Assembly (NCBI GenBank): GCA_907163375.1
Contig: CAJQUW010015464.1
Span: forward strand, 1-64,000
Direction of reading: 5' to 3'
From: Prostheceraeus crozeri
Lineage: Eukaryota > Platyhelminthes > Polycladida > Euryleptidae
DNA: 64,000 nucleotides
In this document: positions 42,401-55,402 of the stretch, piece after piece
Layout of the letters: the number at the start of each line of letters is the position of its first letter
Numbering within the stretch: the first letter of the stretch is position 1
Notes under the pieces: model-generated
Databases searched by the model: none
What the model was told of the DNA's origin: nothing
Seen by the model: only the letters and a program-made list of their open reading frames with translations
Made by a program: the position numbers and the translations under genes

Positions 42401-45400
42401 ACGGAGACGGAGCCGTGTAGAGAGACGGAGACGGAGCCGTGGTAGAGAGATGGAGCCGGAGCCGTTGTAGAGGGACGGAGACGGAGCCGTGGTAGAGAGA
42501 CGGAGACGGAGCCGTGGTAGAGAGACGGAGACGGAGCCATGGTAGAGAGATGGAGCCGGAGCCATGGTAGAGAGACGGAGCCGGAACCGTGGTAGAGAGA
42601 CGGAGACGGAGCCATGGTAGAGAGACGGAGACGGAGCCGTGGTAGAGAGACGGAGCCGGAGCCGTGGTAGAGAGACGGAGACGGAGCCTCGGTAGAGAGA
42701 CGGAGCCGGATCCGTGGTAGAGAGACGGAGACGGAGCCGTGGTAGAGAGACGGAGACGGAGCCGTGGTAGAGAGACGGAGACGGAGCCGTGGTAGAGAGA
42801 CGGAGACGGAGCCGTGGTAGAGAGACGGAGGCGGATCCGTGGTAGAGAGACGGAGCCAGAGCCGTGGTAGAGAGACGGAGACGGAGCCGTGGTAGAGAGA
42901 CGGAGCCGGAGCCGTGGTAGAGAGACGGAGACGGAGCCGTGGTAGAGAGACGGAGCCGGAGCCGTGGTAGAGAGACGGAGCCGGAGCCGTGGTAGAGAGA
43001 CAGAGACGGAGCCGTGGTAGAGAGACGGAGGCGGAGCCGTAGTAGAGAGACAGAGCCGGAACCGTGGTAGAGAGACGGAGACGGAGCCGTGGTAGAGAGA
43101 CGGAGCCGGAGCCGTGGTAGAGAGACAGAGCCGGAGCCGTGGTAGAGATACAGAGCCGGAGCCGTGGTAGAGAGACGGAGACGGAGCCATGGTAGAGAGA
43201 TGGAGCCGGAGCCATGGTAGAGAGACGGAGCCGGAACCATGGTAGAGAGACGGAGCCAGAGTCGTGGTAGAGAGACGGAGACGGAGCCGTGAAAGAGAGA
43301 CGGAGCCGGAGCCATGGTAGAGAGACGGAGACGGAGCCATGGTAGAGAGACGGAGACGGAGCCGTGGTAGAGAGATGGAGCCGGAGCCGTAGTAGAGAGA
43401 CGGAGACGGAGCCTCGGTAGAGAGACGGAGCCAGATCCGTGGTAGAGAGACGGAGACGGAGCCGTGGTAGAGAGACGGAGGCGGATCCGTGGTAGAGAGA
43501 CGGAGCCAGAGCCGTGGTAGAGAGACGGAGACGGAGCCGTGGTAGAGAGACGGAGCCGGAGCCGTGGTAGAGAGACGGAGACGGAGCCGTGGTAGAGAGA
43601 CGGAGCCGGAGCAGTGGTAGAGAGACAGAGCCGGAGCCGTGGTAGAGAGACAGAGACGGAGCCGTGGTAGAGAGACGGAGGCGGAGCCGTAGTAGAGAGA
43701 CAGAGCCGGAACCGTGGTAGAGAGACGGTGACGGAGCCGTGGTAGAGAGACGGAGCCGGAGCCGTGGTAGAGAGACAGAGCCGGAGCCGTGGTAGAGATA
43801 CAGAGCCGGAGCCGTGGTAGAGAGACGGAGACGGAGCCATGGTAGAGAGATGGAGCCGGAGCCATGGTAGAGAGACGGAGCCGGAACCATGGTAGAGAGA
43901 CGGAGCCAGAGTCGTGGTAGAGAGACGGAGACGGAGCCGTGGTAGAGAGACGGAGCCGGAGCCATGGTAGAGAGACGGAGACGGAGCCATGGTAGAGAGA
44001 CGGAGACGGAGCCGTGGTAGAGAGACGGAGCCGGAGCCGTAGTAGAGAGACGGAGACGGAGCCTCGGTAGAGAGACGGAGCCAGATCCGTGGTAGAGAGA
44101 CGGAGACGGAGCCGTGGTAGAGAGACGGAGACGGAGCCGTGTTAGAGAGACAGAGCCGGAGCCGTGGTAGAGAGACGGAGACGGAGCCATGGTAGAGAGA
44201 TGGAGCCGGAGCCATGGTAGAGAGACGGAGCCGGAACCGTGGTAGAGAGACGGAGCCAGAGTCGTGGTAGAGAGACGGAGACGGAGCCGTGGTAGAGAGA
44301 CGGAGCCGGAGCCATGCTAGAGAGACGGAGACGGAGCCATGGTAGAGAGACGGAGACGGAGCCGTGGTAGAGAGACGGAGCCGGAGCCTCGGTAGAGAGA
44401 CGGAGCCGGATCCGTGGTAGAGAGACGGAGACGGAGCCGTGGTAGAGAGACGGAGACGGAGCCGTGGTAGAGAGACGGAGACGGAGCCGTGGTAGAGGGA
44501 CGGAGACGGAGCCGTGGTAGAGAGACGGAGACGGAGCCGTGGTAGAGAGACGGAGACGGAGCCGTGGTAGAGAGACGGAGACGGAGCCGTGGTAGAGAGA
44601 CGGAGCCGGAGCCGTGGTAGAGAGACGGAGACGGAATCTCGGTAGAGAGACGGAGACAGAGCCGTTGTAGAGAGACGGAGACGGAGCCGTGGTAGAGAGA
44701 CGGAGACGGAATCTCGGTAGAGAGACGGAGACAGAGCCGTTGTAGAGAGACGGAGACGGAGCCATGGTAGAGAGACGGAGCCGGAGCCGTGGTAGAGAGA
44801 CGGAGACGGAGCCGTGGTAGAGAGACGGAGACGGAGCCGTGTTAGAGAGACGGAGACGGAGCCGTGGTAGAGAGACAGAGCCGGAGCCGTGGTAGAGAGA
44901 CGGAGACGGAGCCATGGTAGAGAGATGGAGCCGAAGCCATGGTAGAGAGACGGAGCCGGAACCGTGGTAGAGAGACGGAGCCAGAGTCGTGGTAGACAGA
45001 CGGAGACGGAGCCGTGGTAGAGAGACGGAGCCGGAGCCATGGTAGAGAGACGGAGACGGAGCCATGGTAGAGAGACGGAGACGGAGCCGTGGTAGAGAGA
45101 CGGAGCCGGAGCCGTGGTAGAGAGACGGAGACGGAGCTTCGGTAGAGAGACGGAGCCGGATCCGTGGTAGAGAGACGGAGACGGAGCCGTGGTAGAGAGA
45201 CGGAGCCGGAGCCGTGGTAGAGAGACGGAGACGGAGCCGTGGTAGAGAGACGGACACGGAGCCGTGGTAGAGAGACGGAGGCGGAGCCGTGTTAGAGAGA
45301 CGGAGCCAGAGCCGTGGTAGAGAGACGGAGACGGAGCCGTGGTAGAGGGAGGGGGCCGGAGCCGTGGTAGAGAGACAGAGCCGGAGCCGTGGTAGAGAGA

Positions 45401-48400
45401 CAGAGCCAGAGCCGTGGTAGAGAGACGGAGGCGGAGCCGTGGTAGAGAGACGGAGACGGAACCGTGGTAGAGAGACGGAGACGGAGCCGTGGTAGAGAGA
45501 CAGAGCCGGAGCCGTGGTAGAGAGACAGAGCCGGAGCCGTGGTAGAGATACAGAGCCGGAGCCGTGGTAGAGAGACGGAGACGGAACCGTGGTAGAGAGA
45601 CGGAGCCGGAGCCGTGGTAGAGAGACAGAGCCGGAGCCGTGGTAGAGAGACAGAGCCGGAGCCGTGGTAGAGAGACGGAGACGGAGCCGTGGTAGAGAGA
45701 CGGAGCCGGAGCCGTGGTAGAGAGACAGAGCCGGAGCCGTGGTAGAGAGACAGAGCCGGAACCGTGGTAGAGAGACGGAGACGGAGCCGTGGTAGAGAGA
45801 CAGAGCCGGAACCGTGGTAGAGAGACGGAGCCGGAGCCATGGTAGAGAGACGGAGACGGAGCCATGGTAGAGAGACGGAGACGGAGCCATGGTAGAGAGA
45901 CGGAGACGCAGCCGTGGTAGAGAGACGGAGACGGAGCCGTGGTAGAGAGACGGAGACGGAGCCGTGGTAGAGAGACGGAGACGGAGCCGTGGTAGAGAGA
46001 CGGAGACGGAGCCGTGGTAGAGAGACGGAGACGGAGCCGTGGTAGAGAGACGGAGACGGAGCCGTGGTAGAGAGACGGAGACGGAGCCATGGTAGAGAGA
46101 CGGAGCCAGAGCCGTGGTAGAGAGACGGAGACGGAGCCGTGGTAGAGAGACGGAGACGGAGCCGTGGTAGAGAGACAGAGCCGGAGCCGTGGTAGAGAGA
46201 CAGAGCCGGAGCCGTGGTAGAGAGACGGAGCCGGAGCCGTGGTAGAGAGACGGAGACGGAGCCGTGGTAGAGAGACGGAGACGGAGCCATGGTAGAGAGA
46301 CGGAGACGGAGCCGTGGTAGAGAGACAGAGGCGGAGCAGTGGTAGAGAGACAGAGCCGGAGCCGTGGTAGAGAGACGGAGACGGAGCCGTGGTAGAGAGA
46401 CGGAGCCGGAGCCGTGGTGGAGAGACGGAGACGGAGCCGTGGTAGAGAGACGGAGACGGAGCCGTGGTAGAGAGACAGAGCTCAGCCGTGGTAGAGAGAC
46501 AGAGCCGGAGCCGTGGTAGAGAAACGGAGACGGAGCCGTGGTAGAGAGACAGAGCCGGAGCCGTGGTAGAGAGACGGAGCCGGAGCCGTGGTAGAGAGAC
46601 GGAGGCGGATCCGTGGTAGAGAGACGGAGACGGAGCCGTGGTAGAGAGACGGAGACGGAGCCGTGGTAGAGAGACAGAGACGGAGCCGTGGTAGAGAGAC
46701 GGAGCCGGAGCCATGGTAGAGAGACGAAGACGGAGCCATGGTAGAGAGACGGAGACGGAGCCGTGGTAGAGAGACGGAGCCGGAGCCGTGGTAGAGAGAC
46801 GGAGACGGAGCTTCGGTAGAGAGACGGAGCCGGATCCGTGGTAGAGAGACGGAGACGGAGCCGTGGTAGAGAGACGGAGACGGAGCCGTGGTAGAGAGAC
46901 GGAGACGGAGCCGTGGTAGAGAGACGGAGACGGAGCCGTGGTAGAGAGACAGAGCCGGAGCCGTGGTAGAGAGACGGAGACGGAGCCGTGGTAGAGAGAC
47001 GGAGACGGAGCCGTGGTAGAGAGACGGAGCCGGAGCCGTGGTAGAGAGACAGAGCCGGAACCGTGGTAGAGAGACGGAGACGGAACCGTGGTAGAGAGAC
47101 GGAGACGGAGCCGTGGTAGAGAGACAGAGCCGGAACCGTGGTAGAGAGACGGAGACGGAGCCGTGGTAGAGAGACGGAGCCGGAGCCATGGTAGAGAGAC
47201 GGAGACGGAGCCATGGTAGAGAGACGGAGACGCAGCCGTGGTAGAGAGACGGAGACGGAGCCGTGGTAGAGAGACGGAGACGGAGCCGTGGTAGAGAGAC
47301 GGAGACGGAGCCGTGGTAGAGAGACGGAGACGGAGGCGTGGTAGAGAGACGGAGACGGAGCCGTGGAAGAGAGACGGAGACGGAGCCGTGGTAGAGAGAC
47401 GGAGACGGAGCCGTGGTAGAGAGACGGAGACGGAGCCATGGTAGAGAGACGGAGCCAGAGCCGTGGTAGAGAGACGGAGCCGGAGCCATGGTAGAGAGAC
47501 GGAGACGGAGCCGTGGTAGAGAGACGGAGACGGAGCCGTGGTAGAGAGACAGAGCCGGAGCCATGGTAGAGAGACGGAGACGGAGCCATGGTAGAGAGAC
47601 GGAGACGCAGCCGTGGTAGAGAGACGGAGACGGAGCCGTGGTAGAGAGACGGAGACGGAGCCGTGGTAGAGAGACGGAGACGGAGCCGTGGTAGAGAGAC
47701 GGAGACGGAGGCGTGGTAGAGAGACGGAGACGGAGCCGTGGTAGAGAGACGGAGACGGAGCCGTGGTAGAGAGACGGAGACGGAGCCGTGGTAGAGAGAC
47801 GGAGACGGAGCCATGGTAGAGAGACGGAGCCAGAGCCGTGGTAGAGAGACGGAGACGGAGCCGTGGTAGAGAGACAGAGCCGGAGCCGTGGTAGAGAGAC
47901 AGAGCCGGAGCCGTGGTAGAGAGACGGAGCCGGAGCCGTGGTAGAGAGGCGGAGACGGAGCCGTGGTAGAGAGACGGAGACGGAGCCATGGTAGAGAGAC
48001 GGAGACGGAGCCGTGGTAGAGATACAGAGGCGGAGCAGTGGTAGAGAGACAGAGCCGGAGCCGTGGTAGAGAGACGGAGACGGAGCCGTGGTAGAGAGAC
48101 GGAGCCGGAGCCTTGGTAGAGAGACGGAGACGGAGCCGTGGTAGAGAGACGGAGACGGAGCCGTGGTAGAGAGACAGAGCCGCAGCCGTGGTAGAGAGAC
48201 AGAGCCGGAGCCGTGGTAGAGAGACGGAGACGGAGCCGTGGTAGAGAGACAGAGCCGGAGCCGTGGTAGAGAGACGGAGACGGAGCCGTGGTAGAGAGAC
48301 GGAGACGGAGCCGTGGTAGAGAGACGGAGACGGAGCCGTGGTAGAGAGACGGAGCCGGAGCCATGGTAGAGAGACGGAGACGGAGCCATGGTAGAGAGAC

Positions 48401-50723
48401 GGAGCCAGAGCCGTGGTAGAGAGACGGAGCCGGAGCCATGGTAGAGAGACGGAGACGGAGCCGTGGTAGAGAGACGGAGCCGGAGCCGTGGTAGAGAGAC
48501 GGAGACGGAGCCATGGTAGAGAGACGGAGCCAGAGCCGTGGTAGAGAGACGGAGCCGGAGCCATGGTAGAGAGACGGAGACGGAGCCGTGGTAGAGAGAC
48601 GGAGACGGAGCCGTGGTAGAGAGACAGAGCCGGAGCCGTGGTAGAGAGACAGAGCCGGAGCCGTGGTAGAGAGACGGAGCCGGAGCCGTGGTAGAGAGAC
48701 GGAGACGGAGCCGTGGTAGAGAGACGGAGACGGAGCCATGGTAGAGAGACGGAGACGGAGCCGTGGTAGAGAGACAGAGGCGGAGCAGTGGTAGAGAGAC
48801 AGAGCCGGAGCCGTGGTAGAGAGACGGAGACGGAGCCGTGGTAGAGAGACGGAGCCGGAGCCGTGGTAGAGAGACGGAGACGGAGCCGTGGTAGAGAGAC
48901 GGAGACGGAGCCGTGGTAGAGAGACAGAGCCGCAGCCGTGGTAGAGAGACAGAGCCGGAGCCGTGGTAGAGAGACGGAGACGGAGCCGTGGTAGAGAGAC
49001 AGAGCCGGAGCCGTGGTAGAGAGACGGAGCCGGAGCCGTGGTAGAGAGACGGAGGCGGATCCGTGGTAGAGAGACGGAGGCGGAGCCGTGGTAGAGAGAC
49101 GGAGACGGAGCCGTGGTAGAGAGACAGAGACGGAGCCGTGGTAGAGAGACGGAGCCCGAGCCATGGTAGAGAGACGAAGACGGAGCCATGGTAGAGAGAC
49201 GGAGACGGAGCCGTGGTAGAGAGACGGAGCCGGAGCCGTGGTAGAGAGACGGAGAATGAGCTTCGGTAGAGAGACGGAGCCGGATCCGTGGTAGAGAGAC
49301 GGAGACGGAGCCGTGGTAGAGAGACGGAGCCGGAGCCGTGGTAGAGAGACGGAGACGGAGCCGTGGTAGAGAGACGGAGACGGAGCCATGGTAGAGAGAC
49401 GGAGACGGAGCCGTGGTAGAGAGACAGAGGCGGAGCAGTGGTAGAGAGACGCAGCCGGAAACGTAGTAGAAGGACGGAGACGGAGCCGTGGTAGAGAGAG
49501 ACGGAGACGGAGCCGTGGTAGAGAGACGGAGACGGAGCCGTGGTAGACAGACGGAGACGGAGCCGTGGTAGAGAGACGGAGACGGAGCCGTGGTAGAGAG
49601 ACGGAGACGGAGCCGTGGTAGAGAATCGGAGACGGAGTCGTGGTAGAGAGACGGAGACGGAGGCGTGGTAGAGAGACGGAGACGGATCCGTGGAAGAAAG
49701 TCGGAGCCGGAGCCGTGGTAGAGAGACGGAGCCGGAGTCGTGGTAGAGAGACGGAGACGGAGCCGTGGTAGAGAGACGGAGCCGGAGTCGTGGTAGAGAG
49801 ACGGAGACGGAGCCTTGGTAGAGAGACGGAGACGGAACTGTGGTAGAGAGACGGAGACGGAGCCGTGGTAGAGAGACGGAGACGGAGCCGTGGTAGAGAG
49901 ACGGAGACGGAGTCGTGGTAGAAAGTCGGAGCCGGAACCGTGGTAGAGAGACGGAGCCGGAGTCGTGGTAGAGAGACGGAACCGTAACCGTGGTAGAAAG
50001 ACGGAGCCGGAACCGTGATAGAAAGTCGGAGACGGAGCCGTGGTTGAGAGACTGAGCCGGAACCGTGGTAGAGAGACGGAACCGGAGCCGTGGTAGAGAG
50101 ACGGAGACGGAGCCGTGGTAGAGAGACGGAGTCGTGGTAGAGAGACGGAGCCGTGGTAGAGAGACGGAGACGGAGTCGTGGTAGAGAGACGGAGCCGGAG
50201 TCGTGGTAGAGAGACGGAGATGGAGCCGTGGTAGAGAGACGGAACCGTAACCGTGGTAGAGAGACGGAGACGGAACCGTGGTAGAAAGTCGGAGACGGAG
50301 CCGTGGTAGAGAGACGGAGACGTAGCCGTGGTAGAAAGTCGGAGCCGGAGTCGTGGTAGAGAGACGGAGACGGAGCCGGAACCGTGGTAGAGAGACGGAG
50401 CCGGAGCCGTGGTAGAGAGACGGAGACGGAGCCGGAACCGTGGTAGAGAGACGGTACCGGAGCCGTGGTAGAGAGACGGAGACGGAGCCGTGGTAGAGAG
50501 ACGGAGTCGTGGTAGAGAGACGTAGCCGTAACCGTGGTAGAAAGTCGGAGCCGGAGCCGTGGCAGAGAGACGGAGACGGAGCCGGAGCCGTGTTAGAGAG
50601 ACGGAGCCGGAGCCGTGGCAGAGAGACGGAGACGGAGCCGGAACCGTGGTCGAGAGACGGAACCGGAACCGTGGTAGAGAGACGGAACCGGAGCCGTGGT
50701 AGAGAGACGTAGACGGAGCCGTG
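36460..50723. repeat. 14.3-kb array of a 25-bp minisatellite
   Basis: About 570 copies of a purine-rich unit: GTGGTAGAGAG, then two GACGGA/GMCGGA-type hexamers, then GCC. The 25-bp register is exact over long stretches (for example 46039 to 46064). The commonest variation is GAC versus GCC in the second hexamer. Both edges are more diverged than the centre, as expected from unequal exchange. Larger blocks are also repeated: 38021 and 39051 recur at 40536 and 41566, a constant 2515-bp shift, and a third related block starts near 37000. The pyrimidine strand, sense for the matrixin gene, has no stop in any frame and no AG dinucleotide in the consensus. The array fills about 61% of the 23.4-kb intron. 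Confidence 0.97.
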
Positions 50724-51889
50724 AAACCATGGTTTATTTGTGCCATCTCAATACGGACCTTGTTCAGATTTTATACAGAAGTGCATCTCTGAAGTAATTT
50801 TTCTCTTCATTCCTCTACATAGTTAGTGATATTTTCTCATTTGTGGACAAATCATTAACAGAGAAAATGCAATTCAGATAATGTGTCTGATGAATTCCTT
50901 TTAGTTCCTTCTTGTGGACCATTTTCCCTAAGTGCAGGAGTCCCTTATGATTTTGATGCGCCCAAGATTCAGTCGTCAAAACACTGACAACATATTTGGC
51001 ACATGCTCGTTTCAGCGGTGACATCAGTTCTTAACAAAGCGGTCTATTTGCTGCTACAAATGGCAATTTAAAATCTAAATTCCGTTTTTTCAAGATACTG
51101 ATGTCTTGAGCGTCGAAATATTATGACCTCTGCATTCATTATCTTATTTAGAATTCAGTGGATATAAATTCGATTGTCACCTGAAGAATTCTCTAGAAAA
51201 GCTGTTTTATGAGCATTTCATGCATTTCATGAGCATACTAGTTCAAAAATGTAAATCTTAAAATATTTAACCAGCCAATTTGGAGAGAAAATATTTTCTA
51301 AGGACGATCGTAGTATGAAAAAAAAACATCCTCTCAAAATATTAAAAAAGAAGTTATCCATGCAAACTCTTTGAATTTTCAGATATTTTAGCGCTTGTTA
51401 AGCCGCAGAAGGACAGCATTGTGACTATCTATCAAGCTGTTTTGTAATAATTTGAATTTGACTTTAAAAGACTTCTTAAATGAAAACTTCTTCTGCTAGA
51501 CAAAATTCACTTTCTGGTATTGTGTAGCATCCTCAGTCGTGAAGATGATCTCATTTGTCTTGGAAAATGTCTTTGATTTTGATTTACAGGTCAAATGTTC
51601 ACGGCAGGATGACCATGCCATTGCATCATATTTAATGTAGGCGTTGATGAATAGATTGGATGCATTTAATTCTAATTTCTAATTAGTCTCTGGTCAAACT
51701 AGTGAAGTCTTATTAAGGAGCAAGTTATAAGTTTACTTAATATTCAGCACATACAAATGAAGGTGAGATTTGAAAATATGAGTAGCAGATATTTTTATGA
51801 GAACTGAACCGGGATACTAATTTCAAGCAATTGTATTATTGGTAATGAAGATAAGACAAAACAATGTCATTAGTTGCGAGGCCTTTCGC
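50724..51889. other. Intron sequence, no gene recognised
   Basis: The array stops abruptly at GAGCCGTGAAACC. On the minus strand, TATAAAA (50769-50775) lies about 25 bases before an ATG (50746) that enters the array, probably by chance. Nothing else is recognised. Confidence 0.5.
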
Positions 51890-53227
51890 CGATTCTTTTC
51901 GGGCAGCGCTTCGGAACGCGTACAATAAAAGAAAAATCAAGTCATTATATACATTTAAAATGAAAGAAAGGACGGAGTTGAAGTCACTGCCACGGAAGTG
52001 CGAGCGTTAATACAGTTTGCTTCTGGACACATAAAACCGGCCGCAATGATGATATCATTGTCGCTTTGAGAAATGGTAGCAACATTGCGTGGCGAGCGCC
52101 AACCAGCTGCTTGAAGTAGGAGATCTTCTCGTTGGTGCGATCGAATGATGTACACGTTATCGTGTGACGCGTGACCGCGCTTGTCGGTGCTGCTGAAGAT
52201 CGCCTGCACTTGTCCTTCATCAGCCATTGTGGAAGGTGTTCATCAGCTCGCTTGGCCAACCACCTCTCCGTGCGTCCGACGTAACTGTCACCACAGTTAC
52301 ATGTGAATTGGTAAACGATGTCGGAGGCACAGGTCGGCGGCAGCGGATCCTTGAGGGGGCGAGCTGGAATCTTGTTGGTGGAGAAGACGATCTTCGGCTC
52401 GATGGCATAAAACGCTAGAGTTGCAGCACGGACTCTCATTCTCACTTAGCTTGAGAACTGTTCTCACAAATACGGAACCATCAGGTAAGCTGGCTTCTTT
52501 TCAGGTCCAGTAACAGCTTCTCTTTGCCTTTGCAGGCTGTACTTTTCGATGAATGAGGATGGATAGCCATTATCGCGTAAAGTTTCAAAGAGAAACTTTA
52601 TTTCAGCATTGAGATGCTCGGAGCTGCAGATCCGTCTCGCACGATCGAAAAGATTTTTTACTAAATTTCTTTTGTAAGAAGTATGAACAAAGCTAAAGAA
52701 ATGAAGGTAAAGACCTGTCCACGTCGGTTTTCTATGAATACAGGTCGATAAAGAATTGTCGTTGTTTTTTATGACTAACACATCCAGAAAGGGAAGTTTT
52801 CCGGCCTCAGCCGATTCTTTAGCAAAATGAAGATTAGGATGAACGCTATTTATCATGGAGGCGAATTTAGTGATGTGATTTTCATCATTAAAGACAACAA
52901 AGGTGTCATCTACGTAGCGAAAATAGTGCATCGGGCTATAACACTGACTATTTTTGAAAAGTTAATTTTCAGCATAACCCATAAAAATGTCAGCTAAGCA
53001 GGGACGCCATCTGTCAGATGGCGACGCCATCTTTTTGAAAATATAATTTGTTGTTGAATTTGAATTGGATTTTACTACTGCACAAAAGAATGAGGGACTT
53101 CAGCTTTTTAATATCTAGTCTAATGTCAATGTTATATTTGTGTTTAATAACTTCTATGAATTCAACGGTTTCCACCAGAGGCACGTTGGTAAAGAGTGAT
53201 GTGGTGGAAACCGTTGAATTCATAGAA
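51890..53227 (-). mobile_element. Penelope-like element, RT plus GIY-YIG, 5'-truncated
   Basis: Order on the minus strand: SLFTNVPLVETV (about 53190), LYFQKDGVAI (about 53030), a frame-damaged LADIFMGY part, FRYVDDTFVVFNDE (52920, catalytic Asp pair), HRKPTWTGLY, then two in-frame stops (52464-52466 and 52446-52448), KDPLPPTCASDIVYQFTCNC and SYVGRTE (GIY-YIG, about 52330-52260). The 3' part runs to about 51890 with GAAGCGCTGCCCGAAAAG. The two nonsense codons lie between RT and endonuclease, so the domains were once one frame. Two additional breaks lie at 52932-53013, where a short GACGCCATCT duplication is present. Confidence 0.9.
53152..53227. repeat. 26-bp perfect inverted repeat at the PLE 5' break
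   Basis: 53152-53177 is the exact reverse complement of 53202-53227, with 24 nt between. Both arms are the same PLE coding stretch (VETVEFIE region), so the 5' end of this copy carries a short inverted piece of itself. Confidence 0.95.
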
Positions 53228-54321
53228 TGAAATATCAGATAAATGAAATGTCGTTGGAACTTTTTAATTAATCACTAAATGATTTATATGACATAGTGTA
53301 ATGATATTTTGGAAGCTGATATTCAAAAGCATGCAAAGGTTTTGAAAATTGTTCAAATATAATGAACAGGGGAATCCTTCAAAGTAAAATGAATACTGTA
53401 AGATTTCTTGGTCTCTGATTTCAAGCTGGACCAATGCATGCTCTGTAAATCGACATTACAAGTTGCATATGTGTCTGATTATACTCTTCATTGATTATAG
53501 GAGCGATATTTCAAAATGATGACCAAACAGAACGTTTTAAAGGATTTCCTTCTTTGTCATCCTGTCGCTGCACTATTCACCATTGCTTTTGTGTACATGA
53601 TCTTTGAACAAGGGGCAACAATCCAGATCACACACTGGCTTGATAATTGAAAATGCCAACCAGAAAACAAGAAAGCCAGTTCGCAAAATTTGCTTTTTGC
53701 CCCAACTAAGTTCCTCAGGGTTGTGCCATAATTTTCATGCAATTTCCATTGTAGCACTTTCTATGGTATTGTTAATTTCTATGTCGGCGGCATATATTTT
53801 AAGGTGATGCATGAAATATGTCAAATATCTAATGTTAAACGGCATCAATTCATTCAATGTTAAAATCTAGGGCAATCAATTAACATAGAAATGTTATATT
53901 TTAAATTATATTGGCTAAATATAGACATATTTAACAATACAATTTGTTGTCTCTCGCATGTGCACATTTTGAAAAGTGGACTATCTACATCATTGTTCAA
54001 ACCAAATCAAGTTAATATTATTTTATTTAATTGAAGTTATTTTGAATTCCATGGACTGATTGCGATTATTGATACAGTTATGTATTTCTGCTATTTTGAA
54101 TGATGTTGCCGTAACTGAAGCAAATGAGCTTGTTCTACTTGAAAGTCTCCCCCATGTCTACTCTATGGACATTGTGATCTACGAGTATATGATTGTTAGT
54201 CTATATTAATTCAATTTGACACTGACAAGTCTTAGCTCCAAGTATTTCCTGGAATATAATTACACATCACGCTTAACGGGTCGTTTTGATTTTTTGGTGA
54301 TATTACCGGTCTTAACAACTA
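53228..54321. other. Intron sequence, no gene recognised
   Basis: AT-rich. No motif-bearing frame, no repeat noticed. Confidence 0.5.
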
Positions 54322-55402
54322 CAGGGGTGCGCAACCTGCGGCCGTAGCAGAGGCAAAGTGCGGCCGTGACAATGAGAAGTAATTGAAAAAGAATATTAAC
54401 ATATAAATATATAACATATATAACATATATAAAAAAAGAATAATGCAAATATTTCTGGAGTTCAAGGCAATCGAAAAACAATCGTCACTATTAGCATACT
54501 GGTCAACTTGTAACTGTCGAACACCTTTATGCCCATGCTGCTTGGAAAAATACGCGCCCGCAGGCGCGATGAAGGCGTTCAAGCAGTTCGATAACTCATG
54601 AATAGAATATTTTAGGGAAGTTACATTCATGTGCATTCATGGCTAGAGTCATCAGCTAAAAGAAACAAAAGGACAATCGTAGTTTGCTCCAATTGTTCAC
54701 GCGCTTTAGCTTCCAAGTCCATGACCTGAATAAGGATGCCTGCTATATCAGTTTCTGCAGCGGTAGTGTCGTGTTTGTGTGCAATAACTGATTGAATCGA
54801 AGGATACTGTAACTTCTTTTCGGGATATTCCATTTCTACCTATTTAGATTTTGTGTATTTTCATAAATAAAATATGTTAAAATTTCAGTTGTCTTTATTT
54901 CACATTTATCATTAAATTTAAGGCTCACGTTTTGGGTTGCGAAAGAACTGTATGATTAATTATAAGATACCTTATAACTTCAACAATAGCACAAGGTAGG
55001 CAGGCTTATATACGAGGTTCTAGAAATGCGAAGACCTATATACGAGTGAATGCCTATAGACCGGCTCTGTGATGAATGAATGAATTTTGCATGGCTCGTG
55101 ATTCCTTTATGAATTATTACAGTATCATAGTTTTTCTCCCTCGGTTGCCCTTACTAACATGCTTTCAACTTTCAAGTGCTAATAACACCTTAATCTTAAA
55201 ATCTTTTCGGGTCAAAAATGACCGTCGGTCGTATATGGGTTAACTTACTAACTCATTCTTTACGAAATAGGCCTTAATGAGATTTTCACTGCGTCATTCA
55301 TCAGGGAAAGCTAATTTGAGTGGTATAGGATTGACTATTGACCTAGTTGTTTGCACACATATTGCGTGCGGCCGAAAAATGCAAAAGGTTGCGCACCCCC
55401 TG
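54322..55402. mobile_element. hAT-like non-autonomous element
   Basis: CAGGGGTGCGCAACCTGCGG at 54322 faces AAAGGTTGCGCACCCCCTG ending at 55402. Further GCGGCCG words lie just inside both ends. CAGGGGTGCGCAACC is a common hAT terminus. The flanking 8-mers (AACAACTA and ACCTAGGG) do not match, so the target duplication is lost or the ends are from different copies. Minus frames inside (54319-54833) carry no hAT dimerisation motif. Confidence 0.7.

Noticed and set aside
36460-50723. CRISPR-like array
   Set aside because: Units are contiguous with no unique spacers, and the surroundings are animal intron DNA.
42245-50746. Minus-strand ORF of 2833 codons and several other very long ORFs in 36984-49389
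   Set aside because: They are explained by the minisatellite: the 25-bp unit has no stop in any minus-strand frame, and the protein repeat is simply the unit read in three frames. The TATAAAA about 25 bp before ATG 50746 is not enough to support a gene.
51880-51935. Second hammerhead ribozyme at the 3' end of the PLE
   Set aside because: GCGAAAGGCCTCGC resembles the GAAA/stem III/TC part, but no acceptable CTGATGA box or stem I is found.
54319-54833. Two minus-strand ORFs in the hAT-like element as transposase
   Set aside because: Neither shows the hAT dimerisation region, a BED finger or catalytic motifs.
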